64,000 nucleotides of DNA, taken from Cylicocyclus nassatus (Eukaryota; Nematoda; Chromadorea; Rhabditida; Strongylidae). The position numbers and the translations under genes were made by a program. Location: contig CATQJL010000223.1 of assembly GCA_958299035.1 (NCBI GenBank), forward strand, positions 55,596,302 through 55,660,301, written 5' to 3'. Below are positions 32,811 through 44,713 of this stretch, in pieces (the stretch's first letter is position 1; each line of letters opens with the position of its first letter). The notes under the pieces were generated by a model that was not told where the DNA came from, did not search any database, and was given only the letters and a program-made list of their open reading frames with translations.

Positions 32811-34949
32811 ATCGGGTCCTCCTTAACAGGTCAGTCACAACTCGATATGTGCTTCTCCAGCCTGTCGTCATCAAAAAAGATCTCCTTCCTCCTTGCGGCC
32901 CTTTGGCAAATCTTCTTTTCCAGCTTTTGAGTGAACATTCCGTTGAACGGGAGCCACTGCAGAACGATGGAACTATTAAAACATCAAGCAAGCTCCACTC
33001 TCGGCTGCTGAGCGTCTGTCGTTCTCCGCATAGATCGAGCCATTGAGCGACCCCTAAGTTCACCCCGCCGGCGCTGTTCTTTCTTCATAAAGTTAGAATT
33101 TCCATAAAAAAGTCGCGTGGTCTCTTATTACAGAGCTGCAGTATTTAGTGCTTATCGACATTTTGAACGCAATCAAGCTAAATCCTTGCTTTGAAATTAG
33201 TTCTCACTGTTGCTTAATATAACGAAAATATCTTCATGAATCAACATTGGCACAATTTCATTCTTCGTAAAGAACCGTGCAAACAGAAGGCTATGGTTTG
33301 CACTACACTGTTCCAATGAAAAAAATTAGCGTATATGAAAATGATCACTTGCATGAGTTATAAAAATAAAGGCACGGTTATTGAACTAATCTTCCAATCG
33401 TCATTACCGAGCTCTATGTTGAGGCAATGTGTTTTAAGCATTGCAGCAGCGCGCATCGGCTTGATCAAAAAAGTTCTAAAATACACCATTTTCGAATGAA
33501 CCTGCTACCTTTGTTTCAATTAAAAATGCCGCCTCCCCTTGTATAAGCTTTTGAAGTTGGGGCAGTAAACAAATGAAAGAGAGTAGAAGCTGCCATTGAA
33601 CTACTACATCTAATTCCACCGACAAAAAAAAATAATTGAGCTTACGTTGCCCAAGAAATGAGGCTCACAATTATTGTCAGTCCTGGCTTTTGTTTAAAGG
33701 TTAACGTGTTGGCAAGCACATTCAATGCATTTTATTTTGATTTTTAAAGGTGACATTCAGACAAAAAATGATTTTAAGATACAAAATGTCACGTTTTTTG
33801 AACCTTTTAAGAGATGTGAAAGATCTCAGTTACTAATTGTAAGTCATGTACGATACGATTTCATACCTCTACTTACGATGGTGTGTAGTACACGATCATA
33901 ATTTGGTAGAAAGCTAGGAATGTATTTTTCAAATTCACCAAAAAAGGAAAGCAATAGAATGTTTGCTAGACCTGTGTAGATTGGTTGAAGCAGCGATATT
34001 TCAGTGCACGTGTAGCTCGATTAGGAATGTCGAAGTCGTTGTAATGTGCTTTGCTTCGCATCCACAAGACTGCCAGGAACCAGCTTTAGTAAGGGCCTTA
34101 TCTATTCATGATATCACTTCGCAAAAAATGTAGATTTTTGGGCACAATATAGAAACTCAAAATAAGGTAAGGTCGCAATGGTAATTCGGAGTATCCAAGG
34201 CCGATACAGTAGTTTGTTTTGAATCGAGCTTACTTCCGTACACAAAATCACGTTAGCGTCCACTGATACAATAAAAACGATAGGGGTCTCCAAGATATCA
34301 TTTCAACACGCTACACCTTGGAAGTTCAGAAAACACAGAAGATTTTGTGGCACCTTATCGGGAAGCGTTTTCCATACGTGCCAAATTGTATTGTCAAGTG
34401 TTCAATCACTTCTTCGCTTTGTTTTGTGTCAGTAAGATTTGCAAGTTATTATACTCAACAATACTGCTTGAATCTGATCTACAATGTGGTTCACACCCGA
34501 AATATTGGCAAATTTGTAAAGTGGTAATTAGCTGTAAAGCCAACCAGGGTCGGCGCCAGATGGCATCAGGGAATAGTGAGAACAAACTTTATCAAACGCT
34601 GTGAGGAAATTAGAAATGCACTGTGAGGTGCTCGTTGAGAATAAACATCAATCGGAGAAAGACAGAAAGCCGTCGCACAGAAACTCTTCTCTTTCCTTCT
34701 CACTTCCGCATATTTAGTCAGTGCGCTTTATAAATGGTTAAGCGCGGTCCATATGACCTTCAAATCGTGGCTATACCTGAAAATAGGCCTATAAAATTCA
34801 CTTCTCTACGAGCACCCCGAACGCGTTCTACTTCAAATTAGCAACCGATCACGCAGGTCTTACAGTGATTTGCGAGGGCAGTCAAATATCAAATTAGCGC
34901 TTTTATTCCTACCAGAGTACTCTGTTACCGACTCGTCCCTAAAAGCAAA
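32811..34949. other. No gene recognised
   Basis: About 2.1 kb of AT-rich sequence; I found no supported gene, repeat or RNA. Confidence 0.4.
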
Positions 34950-35025
34950 GAGTTTGGGTGGCGGGGGTTCAAACTTTGGTCCACTGGTCATAGCGGCACT
35001 TCATACCACTATGCCACTCGTAATC
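34950..35025 (-). tRNA. tRNA-like relic
   Basis: The minus strand has A-box-like TGGCATAGTGGTA and B-box-like GTTTGAACCCC at suitable spacing. The acceptor stem is not evident, so it is probably a degenerate tRNA-derived sequence. Confidence 0.3.
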
Positions 35026-35089
35026 CGAATCTCTCTCTGTGGGTTGTAATTAAGCGAAAAGGAATAGGTTCAAGTCCGTCTGAGTACTG

Positions 35090-35660
35090 CTCAGATAATT
35101 GTTGAAGCAGGCGATTTGTAGTGCCTAGGTGACCGTACGTGTCGCTAAAATGGGCAGTTAACTTGTAACGCATAGGTGACCCTTCGGGTCGCTAAGGCTC
35201 CCGCCAGAGTGCCGAAGTTATGCCAGCGCTACGCCAGCATTTCGATCGATACACGTGTATTTCGTTGGGGCGGGGCTAGCTCAGCAGGTAGATGTCCCCA
35301 ACGAAATACACGTGTATCGATCGAAATGCTGGCGTAGCACTGGCATAACTTCGGCACTCTGGCGGGAGCCTAACCAAATGGCCAGATAATTCGCAGTTCC
35401 TAGGTGACCCTACGATTCGCTAGTAAGTAGGGGCAGATAATTTGTAATGCCCAATGCCCAGATGACCCTTCATGCCGCTAAAATGGGCAAGTAATTTCTG
35501 ATTTCTGCTGCCTAGGTTCCTTACGTGTCGTTAGCAAGCTGGTCAAGTAGTTAATTTGTAGTTCCTAGGTGACTTTAAGGGTGCTAGCAAGTGTAAAAGG
35601 AAGTTTATAAAGCTTAGTGACCTCAAGTGTGGCTAGCAAGTAGGGCAGATAATATGAGCC
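35090..35660. repeat. Degenerate minisatellite, unit about 60 bp
   Basis: Units contain TTTGTAGT(T/G)CCTAGGTGACC, then (T/C)TACG.GTCGCTA and AGTAGGGCAGATAA. About eight diverged units can be followed; the array is interrupted by the palindrome at 35196. Confidence 0.5.
35196..35370. mobile_element. Palindromic MITE with TAA target duplication and tRNA-like loop
   Basis: The ends GGCTCCCGCCAGAGTGCCGA are inverted with arms of about 75 bp, flanked by TAA on both sides (35193-35195 and 35371-35373), the classical PIF/Harbinger TWA pattern. The 25-nt loop (35271-35295) contains TAGCTCAGCAGG, a good match to a tRNA A box. Confidence 0.8.
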
Positions 35661-36456
35661 TAGGCTAAGGCGATATATTAATCAATGCACAAACTGGTCT
35701 CCCATTTTGGTCATTGAGGATTCACTCCATCAAGGAAGTCACATTTTTGGAAGATCAGAAAGTGCCTGTAGAGTGCGAACAATTCAATCAAAAACAACTA
35801 TCCATGCAAAGCAATTTATTTCCCCACACTCTAGTTGAAGCTCTCTCAAAATTCCTCTCGAAGGCAGGGAGATGTTTGACAAATTTGGTTTACCTCCATT
35901 GTTATGGAACTTTCTATCAAAAGTAGTGATGCCTCTAAACCAACATAATATAAACGCAAATTTTAATCGCAAGTCCTGTACTTTGACGATGTTCAGACAA
36001 CAAGGGTAGAGACTGTTCACCCAAATTTCGATAGTGGTTCAATAAAAATTTCCTGCAACAAAAGCACTCCACTTAGAGTTACACCAAATCTTTGACAAGT
36101 GCAAAAAGATCTTTTTATAATTTGTTTTCTGAGCCATTTCTTGAAGTTTTCGGAAATCGCTACAAAATAAGATGCTTACTGAAATCATTTCATCTTCTTT
36201 CTGCAATCTTACCATCATTTCTGGTTTTGAGTAAGCAAACCACCCCTTTCAGAAACATTTTCAAGAGCCTTTTGAGTCCAGCCTTCTAACAGATTGGTAT
36301 GGATTTCCAAGAATAAAATTCCGCAGAAACTGTGCATAGATAAGCCTGGTTTTCATTTTCAGTATTTTGCGAAAATTATATTCGACTTTTGCGTCACGTG
36401 AGAGATCGATTTTTTCTTGATTCATCCCGGAAGCCGAGAATTTATCCTTGGACATT
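35661..36456. other. No gene recognised
   Basis: Short frames only. Confidence 0.4.
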
Positions 36457-36460
36457 TTAA

Positions 36461-36834
36461 AGGCACCGTCCACCCAAAATGGGGTCGATGTGAGATTTTG
36501 ATGCCTGAAATTAGTGAGGCCCCCAACTGCATACTTATCCAACTCGCGCTGGCAAAAGTTGCTTTCGAAGCGAGAAAATTGCTTCGAAAATTGCTCGGAT
36601 GATAGATTCGCCACGTTGGCTCCTCCCCTTTGAGTGGGAGTGACGTTCGTCCCGCCCATCCGTGCGCGCTCAACCAACCATCGTTCCGAAGAAATCGCCC
36701 TGCGGGTTGTGAAAACGGGGGTTTTTCGTGGTTTTCGCGGAGTTCCGACTTGATAAGATAATCGGAATCAGGGGTATGAGAAGGCCCTGGAACGGCAAAA
36801 ACATGGAGGTCGAAATTTTGGGTGGACGGTGCCT
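36461..36834. mobile_element. TTAA-flanked MITE, piggyBac-like
   Basis: Inverted ends AGGCACCGTCCACCCAAAAT are flanked by an exact TTAA duplication (36457-36460 and 36835-36838). The 374-bp element is non-coding, with GC-richer inner sequence. Confidence 0.83.
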
Positions 36835-36838
36835 TTAA

Positions 36839-37689
36839 GTTTTTTTACAAGCAATCGAGTATAAACGAAATCACAAATTAGCAATGCATGTAAGGAAACC
36901 ATGCGACATTCTTATGCGTTCTTGAAAAGGAAGAAATTAAGACCATTTAAAACGATTTCTTAGTGATTTTATAAAGCTCATTTCAAAATAGTCAACCCAC
37001 ATGAACAATTCAACGAATATGCTTTTTTCTATTGGAGTAGCCAAGTTACCTTGAATTCGAAGCAAATGATACAAATAATATGATACAAATTAAGGAGGAC
37101 TTAAAAGAAGTGATGTATTCATGCATTTTCAACTTCACCAAAGAAATCCCCTCCGGCGGTTATCCAAACATATTTGTGAAAAAAGGCATCAAAGAGAGGA
37201 AATTTTGCAAATGAGCTATGAACTCACAAACCGCAAGCTCCTTTGGTGCTGCAATATAATGGCAATAAAATTTCATATTTTCTCAAATTCACTCTCTTAT
37301 CCGAAGTTTTCATTTCACAGGAACTCATTCAAATAATAGGAAACTCCCTCTCAAAAGAAAGGGAGAAGTGCTCCATCCGACATCTTTTAGATTGCTCGAT
37401 GTAATATCACTGCAACGGAAGCGAACACTCACAATAACGTTAAGTTCCACAAAAAATTTTTTCGCTTAGCCTCAACTTTTAAGAGTTTTGAACAGCGTAC
37501 GTAAATACCTTTACCAATGTATGATTGCCAAAGCGCATGTTCAGTCATGTTCGTTTCGAAAAGCTGTGGCTGTTGGCTATTTCAACAGCCTATCCGTGGT
37601 AGGAGCTCAAATATCTTGTTGACCAAACTCGACAGAATCGAGTCAACGGGGTTGCACCCACATCTCCCTCGCACCCGCCTTTGCTAAAA
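36839..37689. other. No gene recognised
   Basis: AT-rich; no supported feature. Confidence 0.4.
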
Positions 37690-38046
37690 GGCAGCGTCCA
37701 GGCAAGTCTGGACACATGGGGATTTCACGCATATAGTAATTTTAGAGCCCGAACTAAGCCATTGCCCATCCGGCAGCTCAGGTAGTGCTCTAACGGCTGA
37801 GATATTCCCCTCGAAACTGGACCCTGCTATCGTATCTCGCATGGATTCATGGCGCAAAGCGTGGATCCTGGCGCGAAACTGCCATGAATCCATGCGAATA
37901 CGATCGCGGGGTCCAGTTTCGAGGGCAATATCTCAGCCCTTATTAAAGCAATAAATGCGCTGCCGCTTGGGCATTGCCTTAGTTAGGGCCCTAAAAGTAC
38001 TTTCCATGTAAAAATCCCATAGGTCCAGATCTGCCTGGACACTGTC
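37690..38046. repeat. Foldback repeat of about 357 bp
   Basis: GCAGCGTCCAGGCA on the left mirrors TGCCTGGACACTG on the right; closer in, CCATGAATCCATGCG/CGCATGGATTCATGG pair around a short loop near 37865. Arms are somewhat diverged. Confidence 0.7.
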
Positions 38047-38237
38047 TTTAACACGTTCATCGCATGAATAGGTAATTTTTGGCGTTCTATTCGCGCAGAT
38101 TTCTTGTGGAAACCGGCTGCCTCCGCGCCCGCCCTACTCACTTGCCTATAGGGCTTCTTCAAAAAAAGTTGGAAATGTGCACTCTACCATACACAAGGTG
38201 TCCTAAAAAATGTGCACACCTTTGATCGTTAATAACT

Positions 38238-39587
38238 AGGGTCAAGCGTGGGGTGTGGCATGACACACCTGGGGGATCGTATTGAGGAATCAGAGAAGGG
38301 GGGGGGGTCGTTATCAAGACGTTCGCTGTCCGCATAACATGATATTCGTTAACAATGTCAAATAGGCGCGTCATGCAAAATACTAACGCGTTTGACCCAT
38401 TAATACGTACAGGTAAGCATAATTAAGGATCTAAAGCATAAGAGCATCGTTTTGTAGTTAGCAAGTAAAATAACCCCTGTGGTTCAAGTTTCAGCGATTT
38501 CTGGAGTTTTCAAATACAGGACCTAAGCGAGATGGTCGTTTTCAAACATGTTACTTTGTTTCAAAGGTAAGTTAACAACTTCTTTTTGCGCTTAATACAA
38601 AGAACTACTATCTTTCCTCACCTTAGGAATCCTACTTCAAATGACCTCCAAATTAAGGAATCAAGAGAAGCCAAAATCTCGTTTGTTCCATTTTTCGTTT
38701 TTAATATCTCAGGCTAGAGAAGACCATTCAGGCTCAAACCACTCTAATGAAATTTACGAGGCTTAGGCTATCGAATATATACATTTTTGTCGCCTTCCTT
38801 TGCGATTCACGTAGTAGCGCAGACTTAGCATGTTACCGTATCCCAATATTTTCGCAGTATTTTACCAGAATTTTACATTTGCATAGGTAAGGAAAAACAG
38901 TTTTATCTTGCTCTTGAAGAAATGTCTTCATATGAACTTTCTGCTATGTAAAGAAGAAGGTTAAGCAGTAACAACGATATAAGAAACGCAGGTATTAAAT
39001 CTGTTCGAAGGTCAGTTAATGGGGTGTAGCATCACCTCTAAAAAGCTGTGGCAGCCACAGCTTTTTAGGGGTGGTGCCACACCCCTTTAACTACATCAAA
39101 GAACAATTGATAGCCTAGACTTTGTAGATTCTGTAGGAGTGATTTGAGCCTGATTCGTCTTCTTAGCTCTGAGTAATATTCGGTGAAAGCACTAAAAGCG
39201 AAAAAGGAAAAACAAGATTTTGGTTGGCTTCTAATTCCAAAGTTGGAAGGTCTTTTGAAGCGAGGTTTGTGAAGTGGTCAAAGAAGGAATAGTGCTTTGT
39301 CTTGCGTGCAGAAACAGCTAACTACTTCACCTCTGAAACGAAGTTGCTGAAAAATGGTGATTTTACTTAGGTGACCCAGTATCTTGAAACTTCAGATTCG
39401 CTCAAACATTGTCTACGGAAATAATTGACATGCTAATTATGGATATGTTGCCCGTTATGTTTGGCAGGGCCTTCAAGTAATGCTGTCTTAGGTAGATACT
39501 TCAGGGGGTCTTATTGAGACAGCAATAAGAGAGAGGGGGGGGGGGGTCGTAACCAGCGATCGTGTGCTACACCTCTTGCTTGACCCT
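38238..39587. mobile_element. MULE-like foldback with 10-bp target duplication
   Basis: GTTAATAACT occurs directly on both sides (38228-38237 and 39588-39597). The ends AGGGTCAAGC are inverted, and inward regions pair over hundreds of bp (for example AGAAGCCAAAATC versus GATTTTGGTTGGCTTCT). A 9-10 bp duplication with long inverted arms is characteristic of Mutator-like or foldback elements. No transposase is inside. Confidence 0.72.
39020..39086. mobile_element. Small TTAA-flanked hairpin
   Basis: TGGGGTGTAGCATCACCTCT pairs with the right half across CAGCCACAG; TTAA sits at both borders (39016-39019 and 39087-39090). It lies near the centre of the foldback 38238-39587, so it may be that element's apex rather than a separate insertion. 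Confidence 0.55.
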
Positions 39588-39786
39588 GTTAATAACTTCC
39601 TTTTGATGTCTTCAGCCGATCTTCAGGTACCGTTCTGTGAGCGAGGTTCAACTTGCATTTACAGTATGGAGCGATACATCGATCATCCTTTTACTGTAGG
39701 AATACGGTGGGAACTTCGAAAACATTTTAGGCCATTTGAGGACATATTCTGCCCCCGAACAAAGCCAAATGTTGAAAACTCTTATA

Positions 39787-40657
39787 TTAGGGTGAACGGT
39801 AAAAAATGGGACAGCTTGATTTTTTTTCCATTTTGAGGTATTTTGTTCTCACCAACAACAAGTAGGCTACAACTTAAACGTCGCTTACATAAACGACCTT
39901 CACCTATTATTCTGGCAACGCGTTACCGCTCCTCTCTCATAACCGTACGCGTGGCGCCGTGAAGAACTCAAACAGGGTTTTTGGAACAGTTCTCAATCTT
40001 GCGCTGCTATACTGTAAAGTCGTAAAGCATATGACATACCATTCGAAAGAGCTTTTCATGCTCTTTCAATTGGTATGTTAAATGCATGAGATTTCTTTTC
40101 AATCTCAGAAAAAAAAAGCGAAAAAACCTGAAAAATAGCTACTTTTTGGCGCAATAAAAAACCAAAAAAAATCATGTTTTGCCCTATATTTTCCAAATAG
40201 ATAAAATCTAAGATAAGCTGCACATGGATGGATAGAGCGCAAAAAGCTCTATCAGACGGTACCTAGAAAACATGCGTTCACCTGCAAAGAATTGAATAGC
40301 GCGTGTCTTTGTCCTCAAAGCTGCTAATGGCCATATTTCCTGATTTTGAAAGTTGAGACCACCAAGCCGTCGTGGGTTTAGTGACTGTCCCACCACCCAC
40401 TCCAGCAGTGGTACCTTGGGTGGTCTCAGATGTTTCGCTGCGCAGATACTGCTCAATCTTCATAATTTATCGAAGTGACTAACTTTGCATTTCAGCAAGT
40501 ACAAAAATTATTAATCATGTAAATGACCAAATAGGTATTATCTGAAAGATAATAACATATTCTAGCATCTATCAAAATTGGAAAGCCTAATCGCTTCTCA
40601 TTCTTGAGAAACCTCCAGTTATTTCGTAAGTGTCCCATTTTTTACAGTTCACCCTAA
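39787..40657. mobile_element. Mariner MITE nested in the 38.2-41.1 kb element
   Basis: Ends TTAGGGTGAACGGTAAAAAA and its inverted partner are flanked by TA. The interior (871 bp) has a short hairpin at about 40041-40085 and no transposase. Confidence 0.78.
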
Positions 40658-41078
40658 TACTATGGTAATGAAAGCCGCTGATTTCAAATATGAAACTTCC
40701 ACTTTACTGTGATGCTTCGTTCTTGAGTTATCCCACGTAGACCATAATAACCGAATTCCCAGCATTTGTCAGAAAAATGATTACACCATCAAGCTGAAAA
40801 TACTCGTAAAAAATGTTTACAGCTTGCGCGAAAACCCTGATACATGATTTTTCAGAGTTTAAGAAAAACATTTTGTCAGATGGCACGTTTCACAATGCTT
40901 CCATATGCCGGAAGTGCTTACCGTAATCCTACAGTAGCAAAGAGCGAGCGGTGAATCGCTCCATACTGTTAATCGAAGTTGAACTTCGCTTTAAAAGATA
41001 GTCAAAGGTCGGCGAAAGACGTCGCAGCAAGGAAATTACTGAGGATCAAGCAGCGTGCACATTTTTTGGGATACCCTG

Positions 41079-41575
41079 CACAATACTCATGGCAGTTAGC
41101 TTATCTTGTAGTCCAAGCTTTCCATGCAGTCTTAACTCAGCTTTTTGCACGGAAAAAAGTCTTGCCACAGAAGGGATCCCAAACATTTGGCGCTGAACTA
41201 CGGCGAAAACAACTCATAAACGGTTTTTAGACGAGGTTAAGTACAATTTGAACGAAATACTCGAATAGGACATTCAATTGGTATTCGGTCGAGAAGCACT
41301 TCGAATTCTGTTCAAAACCCTGATTTCAAATTTACTTTTCTAATTTTGTTCCACAAACAAAAAAGTTCTTTTGAGTTTGAGTTCTGAGCTTTCGCTCTTC
41401 AAATACATTTTTTGCCCTTCTATTCGTTCAGAAGTTAGTTCAATTCGACCAGAGTAGAGTAAACAATAAGTACGATCTAAGTGCAAGTTTCTGTAATCAA
41501 TTGCATTTGCATCAAGAAAATCATCACACCTACTAAAATAACTCGTAATATATCTTCTATAAAATAGAAGAATAA
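41079..41575. other. Region upstream of the Thr-rich gene; TTCGAA-like fragment
   Basis: A degraded TTCGAA-type stretch lies at 41250-41320. I could not identify the missing first exon(s) of the downstream gene. Confidence 0.4.
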
Positions 41576-41581
41576 TTTCAG

Positions 41582-42641
41582 AAAATTTTCAAAAGGAAGA
41601 GACTTGGTCGGAACTGTAAACAAACCCTGCCTCGTAAAATTCATGAGGCGCTCAAGAAAGTTTTTCCGCGGACTTCGACAACTAGATCCACCAAGTCTTC
41701 AACTTCAACAACAACTACAACTTTTACAACAAGTAAAAGGACAAAGACTTCTACAACAACTTCCACAATCACGACTACTCCCACAACTACGACGACTGCA
41801 ACAACTTCCACGACCACAACGACTACTACAGCTCCCGCAACCACGACAACTACGACAGCTCCCACAACCACGACGATAACGACAACTCCCACAACCACGA
41901 CGACAACGACAACTCCCACAACCACGACGACCACGACTACTCCCACAACCACGACGACTACGACAGCTCCCACAACCACGACGACTACTACAGCTCCCAC
42001 AACCACGATGAATACGACAGCTCCCACAACCACGACGACTACGACAGCTCCCACAACCTCGACGACTACTACAACTCCCACAACCACGACGACTACTACA
42101 GCTCCCACAACCACGACGACTACAACTACCACAGAAACGACTTCTACATCAACTCTCACAACCAGGACTTCTACAACAACTGCTACAATAATATTTTTGA
42201 CCACTTCTATAACAGCAGCTGTTACAAGGTACAATGATCGGATTTATCAATATTTTAAATAACCGGCTAATTACAGCAAAACATTAACTCAGCCAAGCGC
42301 TACTTCCTTCGACTTGTCAAAAGGCGGGACTGTGAGAGGTAAAGTTATGAATACTTCAAAGGCTAACTAATCCAACTAAACTTTGACAGGTTCTACATCA
42401 ATTCTTGGAATAGCTTCGAAACCAACTCTGATGACAACTTCTACAACAGCACTTATCACAAGGTGCGGAAATCAGAATTACTTAGAGTTTGAAAAATGGA
42501 AAAGCTGTTTACAGAACAATAATCGCTGAACTGGGTGTTTCGGTGCAGAGTAGTGCTGGAATTTCAGAACAAGGTAAGGCTTTTTAGAAAGACTGTTAAT
42601 GTGGGCTCAGCATAGCATCAATAACTGACGCACAAAAGTGA
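41582..42641 (+). CDS. Thr/Pro-rich mucin-like protein, five exons seen, 5' end missing
   Basis: Exons: 41582-42228, 42277-42338, 42390-42462, 42515-42573 and 42616-42641 (stop TGA), with introns of 48, 51, 52 and 42 nt, all GT...AG and all in phase. The first visible exon follows AATTTCAG and starts KIFKRKRLG..., then becomes an array of APTTTTTTT and TPTTTTTTT units (41760-42130), as in O-glycosylated mucin domains. Later exons repeat the pattern TTST.A(A/L)(V/I)T at their ends. The last exons read [16 protein letters not shown] and ASITDAQK. A signal peptide exon is expected upstream but I did not find it. The protein is probably secreted or at the surface (inference from composition). The Val-rich minus-strand frame here is a shadow. 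Confidence 0.68.
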
Positions 42642-43600
42642 GAGGAATATAAGCTTTAAGCGACGAAAATTTTGAAAGAAAAGACTTCTTAGTTTTTGAA
42701 GAGTGCTCCTCAGAAGCTTTCTGGTTCTAAAAAGCGCCAGTCCTTACTTTGTCGTCAACTGCCAGTTTTTGCATTGAAAGAAACCCTAGCTTTGTGCAAA
42801 GACGCTAAAATTGCATCCGAGTTTGCACATTTGCCAAAGGTCCTGTATTGTTTGGCTATCTGCAAATCATTTAATCTGCTACCATTCAAATACAAGGTCA
42901 CAATAAAGTGGAAATTCCACTGGGTAATGGAAATGTATCATTCGAACGAGATGATTCGGGAACATGAAACAAAAAAAAACAAGCAATTTAGTATGTGTTT
43001 CCAAATCCATTCTCATCCAATCGATTTCAGCTAAAGCACGGTAAAACTTGTTGTCCAACTCGTTTTCCAACAAGCCCATTCACATCGGGATCAATTTTAG
43101 ATTGAATCTAAATTCGAACCGAATTTGGGTAACTATGTCTCCACCCTGGGCGTTTTCGCAAGATAGTGCAAAATGTGCGACGGCGTTGTGGGAAGTTCTC
43201 AGAGAGATCTCCAATGTTGATGACGTTTGCGTAGACTCCGTAAAGGCGTTTGCGCCGACATTAGTTGCTCGTTGTGATTTTACGCAGCCGGAGGGACGTA
43301 GCGCTAATCATGCCTTCCATAATTTGTCTTCTTTGAAACCTTTCGTGTGACAGTTATTTTCCCAGCCCTCGTGAAACTCTGCTGAACCTTTATAGCGCGA
43401 CATTACAGCAGAAAGATTCATCAACAACTAGTTCAAGAAATATCAAAAGTACAAATTACCTACTTCTAAATTTGCTGCTGAAATTCTCGAATTCTGAGAA
43501 ATACTTCGAAAAGAAAAATTTACTGACAGTCATAGGCATGGGTCACTCGCTATTGGCGACCACTTTGAACACATTTTCAAGAAACTCTGTGAAATTTTCT
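42642..43600. other. No gene recognised
   Basis: Open frames at 42696-43034 and 43048-43350 (+) show no domain. The second is GC-richer and ends SSLKPFV; it could be an exon of the paralogue gene downstream, but I cannot join it. Confidence 0.35.
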
Positions 43601-43605
43601 TTTAG

Positions 43606-44097
43606 GAAAATGTAATGTCACGACATTCGCTACATTAAGTCCTTTGAGAAAGGTATGATTAGCGGCTTTAAGTTTACACTAAAACAGATTGTTTAGCGAG
43701 ATTACCGACGAGCTCACAAAAAGGCTTTGTAAGCTATTTTTGAATTAATCATTGATTTTCCAAAATCTTCTATTTTCCGGTTTATTTTAGGAAGCATGCG
43801 ACACTCGAGATGTTTGTATTAACCTTTTTGATGATAATCACACTACTGAGCCAACTCGGCCTGATCAGGCGCCTTCGCGAAAGGACGCTGATGATGGAGA
43901 TGAGCAAGAGAAGAGAACATACTTCGTACAGCATGAATAGAAAACGCCATGATAGATTGCACTCTGAAAAATTGACGCCAAAGATGCTACTTGACGAAAA
44001 GTTGCTAAAGTCTGAAGAAACTCCAAGAGGTGGAGCGAACACTTCGTTTAGCGAAGAAGAAAGCTTCGTTCACCAGATGAAAGAGAGCAAGTACTAA
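43606..44097 (+). CDS. Small single-pass membrane protein (paralogue 2), 5' incomplete
   Basis: Exons 43606-43652, 43697-43728 (32 nt) and 43791-44097 mirror the gene at 13.3 kb: the end of exon 1 reads NVTTFATLSPLRK (compare SVTTISVLDPEKK), exon 2 RDYRRAHKKA (compare QEYDQACRKL), and exon 3 FVLTFLMIITLLSQLGLI followed by RRLRER. Introns are 44 and 62 nt. The tail is charged and ends HQMKESKY (compare HQLAESTY). The start codon lies in an unseen upstream exon. The tail has diverged strongly between the two copies while the membrane segment and RLRER are kept. The family is not recognised. Confidence 0.62.
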
Positions 44098-44123
44098 AGC
44101 GATCATTGTCCTTACGACTACAA

Positions 44124-44143
44124 ACGAATTCAGAAACTTTACA
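44124..44143 (+). promoter_or_regulatory. 3'-UTR block shared with paralogue 1
   Basis: Exact repeat of ACGAATTCAGAAACTTTACA found after the 13.3-kb gene, about 27 bp beyond this stop codon. Confidence 0.5.
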
Positions 44144-44713
44144 ATTGAATTAAGATTTTCAAATCTTTTAATTAAATGGGTGAATGAATTGTGTAAATAA
44201 TAAGAATATCTCTCGCTAATGACTTGCAAAGGCTTCGAGAGCTTCTCAAATAAAAATCCTTCATGAACACCTACAACTGTTATAAGGTTCGTGCCACAAA
44301 TTTGTGAATAGTGATCTTTATAAGAATGGCAAACATTACACTATTCGCGGCTTCAAAGACGTAGGAGTTATTCGCATTTACGCCTCTAGAATTCGAAAAT
44401 GTTCACAAGAGAACTTATCAAACACATCGCCGTGTTTTCATGGTGCTAAACTACAAGGCATATGTTTTTATGGCGGGTTCTCAGGTACGCTGATCAAATC
44501 TGCCTCCTCTGTTTACTAAAAATACAACTTACGAGCTTTTTTGTACCCGTTGTGCCTAATGAGCATGCGTAACTTGCCTGCATATACTACTGGGCAACTT
44601 CGTGTTACAAAGAACATGCGAATCAAACATATGAGGCTTATGGTCTTTTCAGCAACACTTGGGCAAGCATTGAAGGCAGAAGTGGGACCGTGTTATACTT
44701 TGGATATGGTTAT

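Larger units (their letters stand above)
38192..41078. mobile_element. Mariner MITE carrying two later insertions
   Basis: Left end AAGGTGTCCTAAAAAATGTG and right end GTGCACATTTTTTGGGATAC form terminal inverted repeats of the same family as the element at 63558. After removing the foldback 38238-39587 and the mariner MITE 39787-40657, about 650 bp remain. The remaining left and right halves are diverged inverted copies (TTACAGTATGGAGCGAT... versus ATCGCTCCATACTGTTAA). Confidence 0.62.

Noticed and set aside
35060..35080. GGTTCAAGTCC as the B box of a tRNA gene
   Set aside because: No A box or acceptor stem at the correct distance on that strand.
36261..36677. 138-residue minus-strand frame
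   Set aside because: It runs through a TTAA-flanked MITE and its terminal repeat; no domain or splice support.
41641..42234. 197-residue Val-rich open frame on the minus strand
   Set aside because: It is the antisense reading of ACN-type Thr codons in the Thr/Pro-rich array; the plus-strand gene has consistent splice sites and phases.
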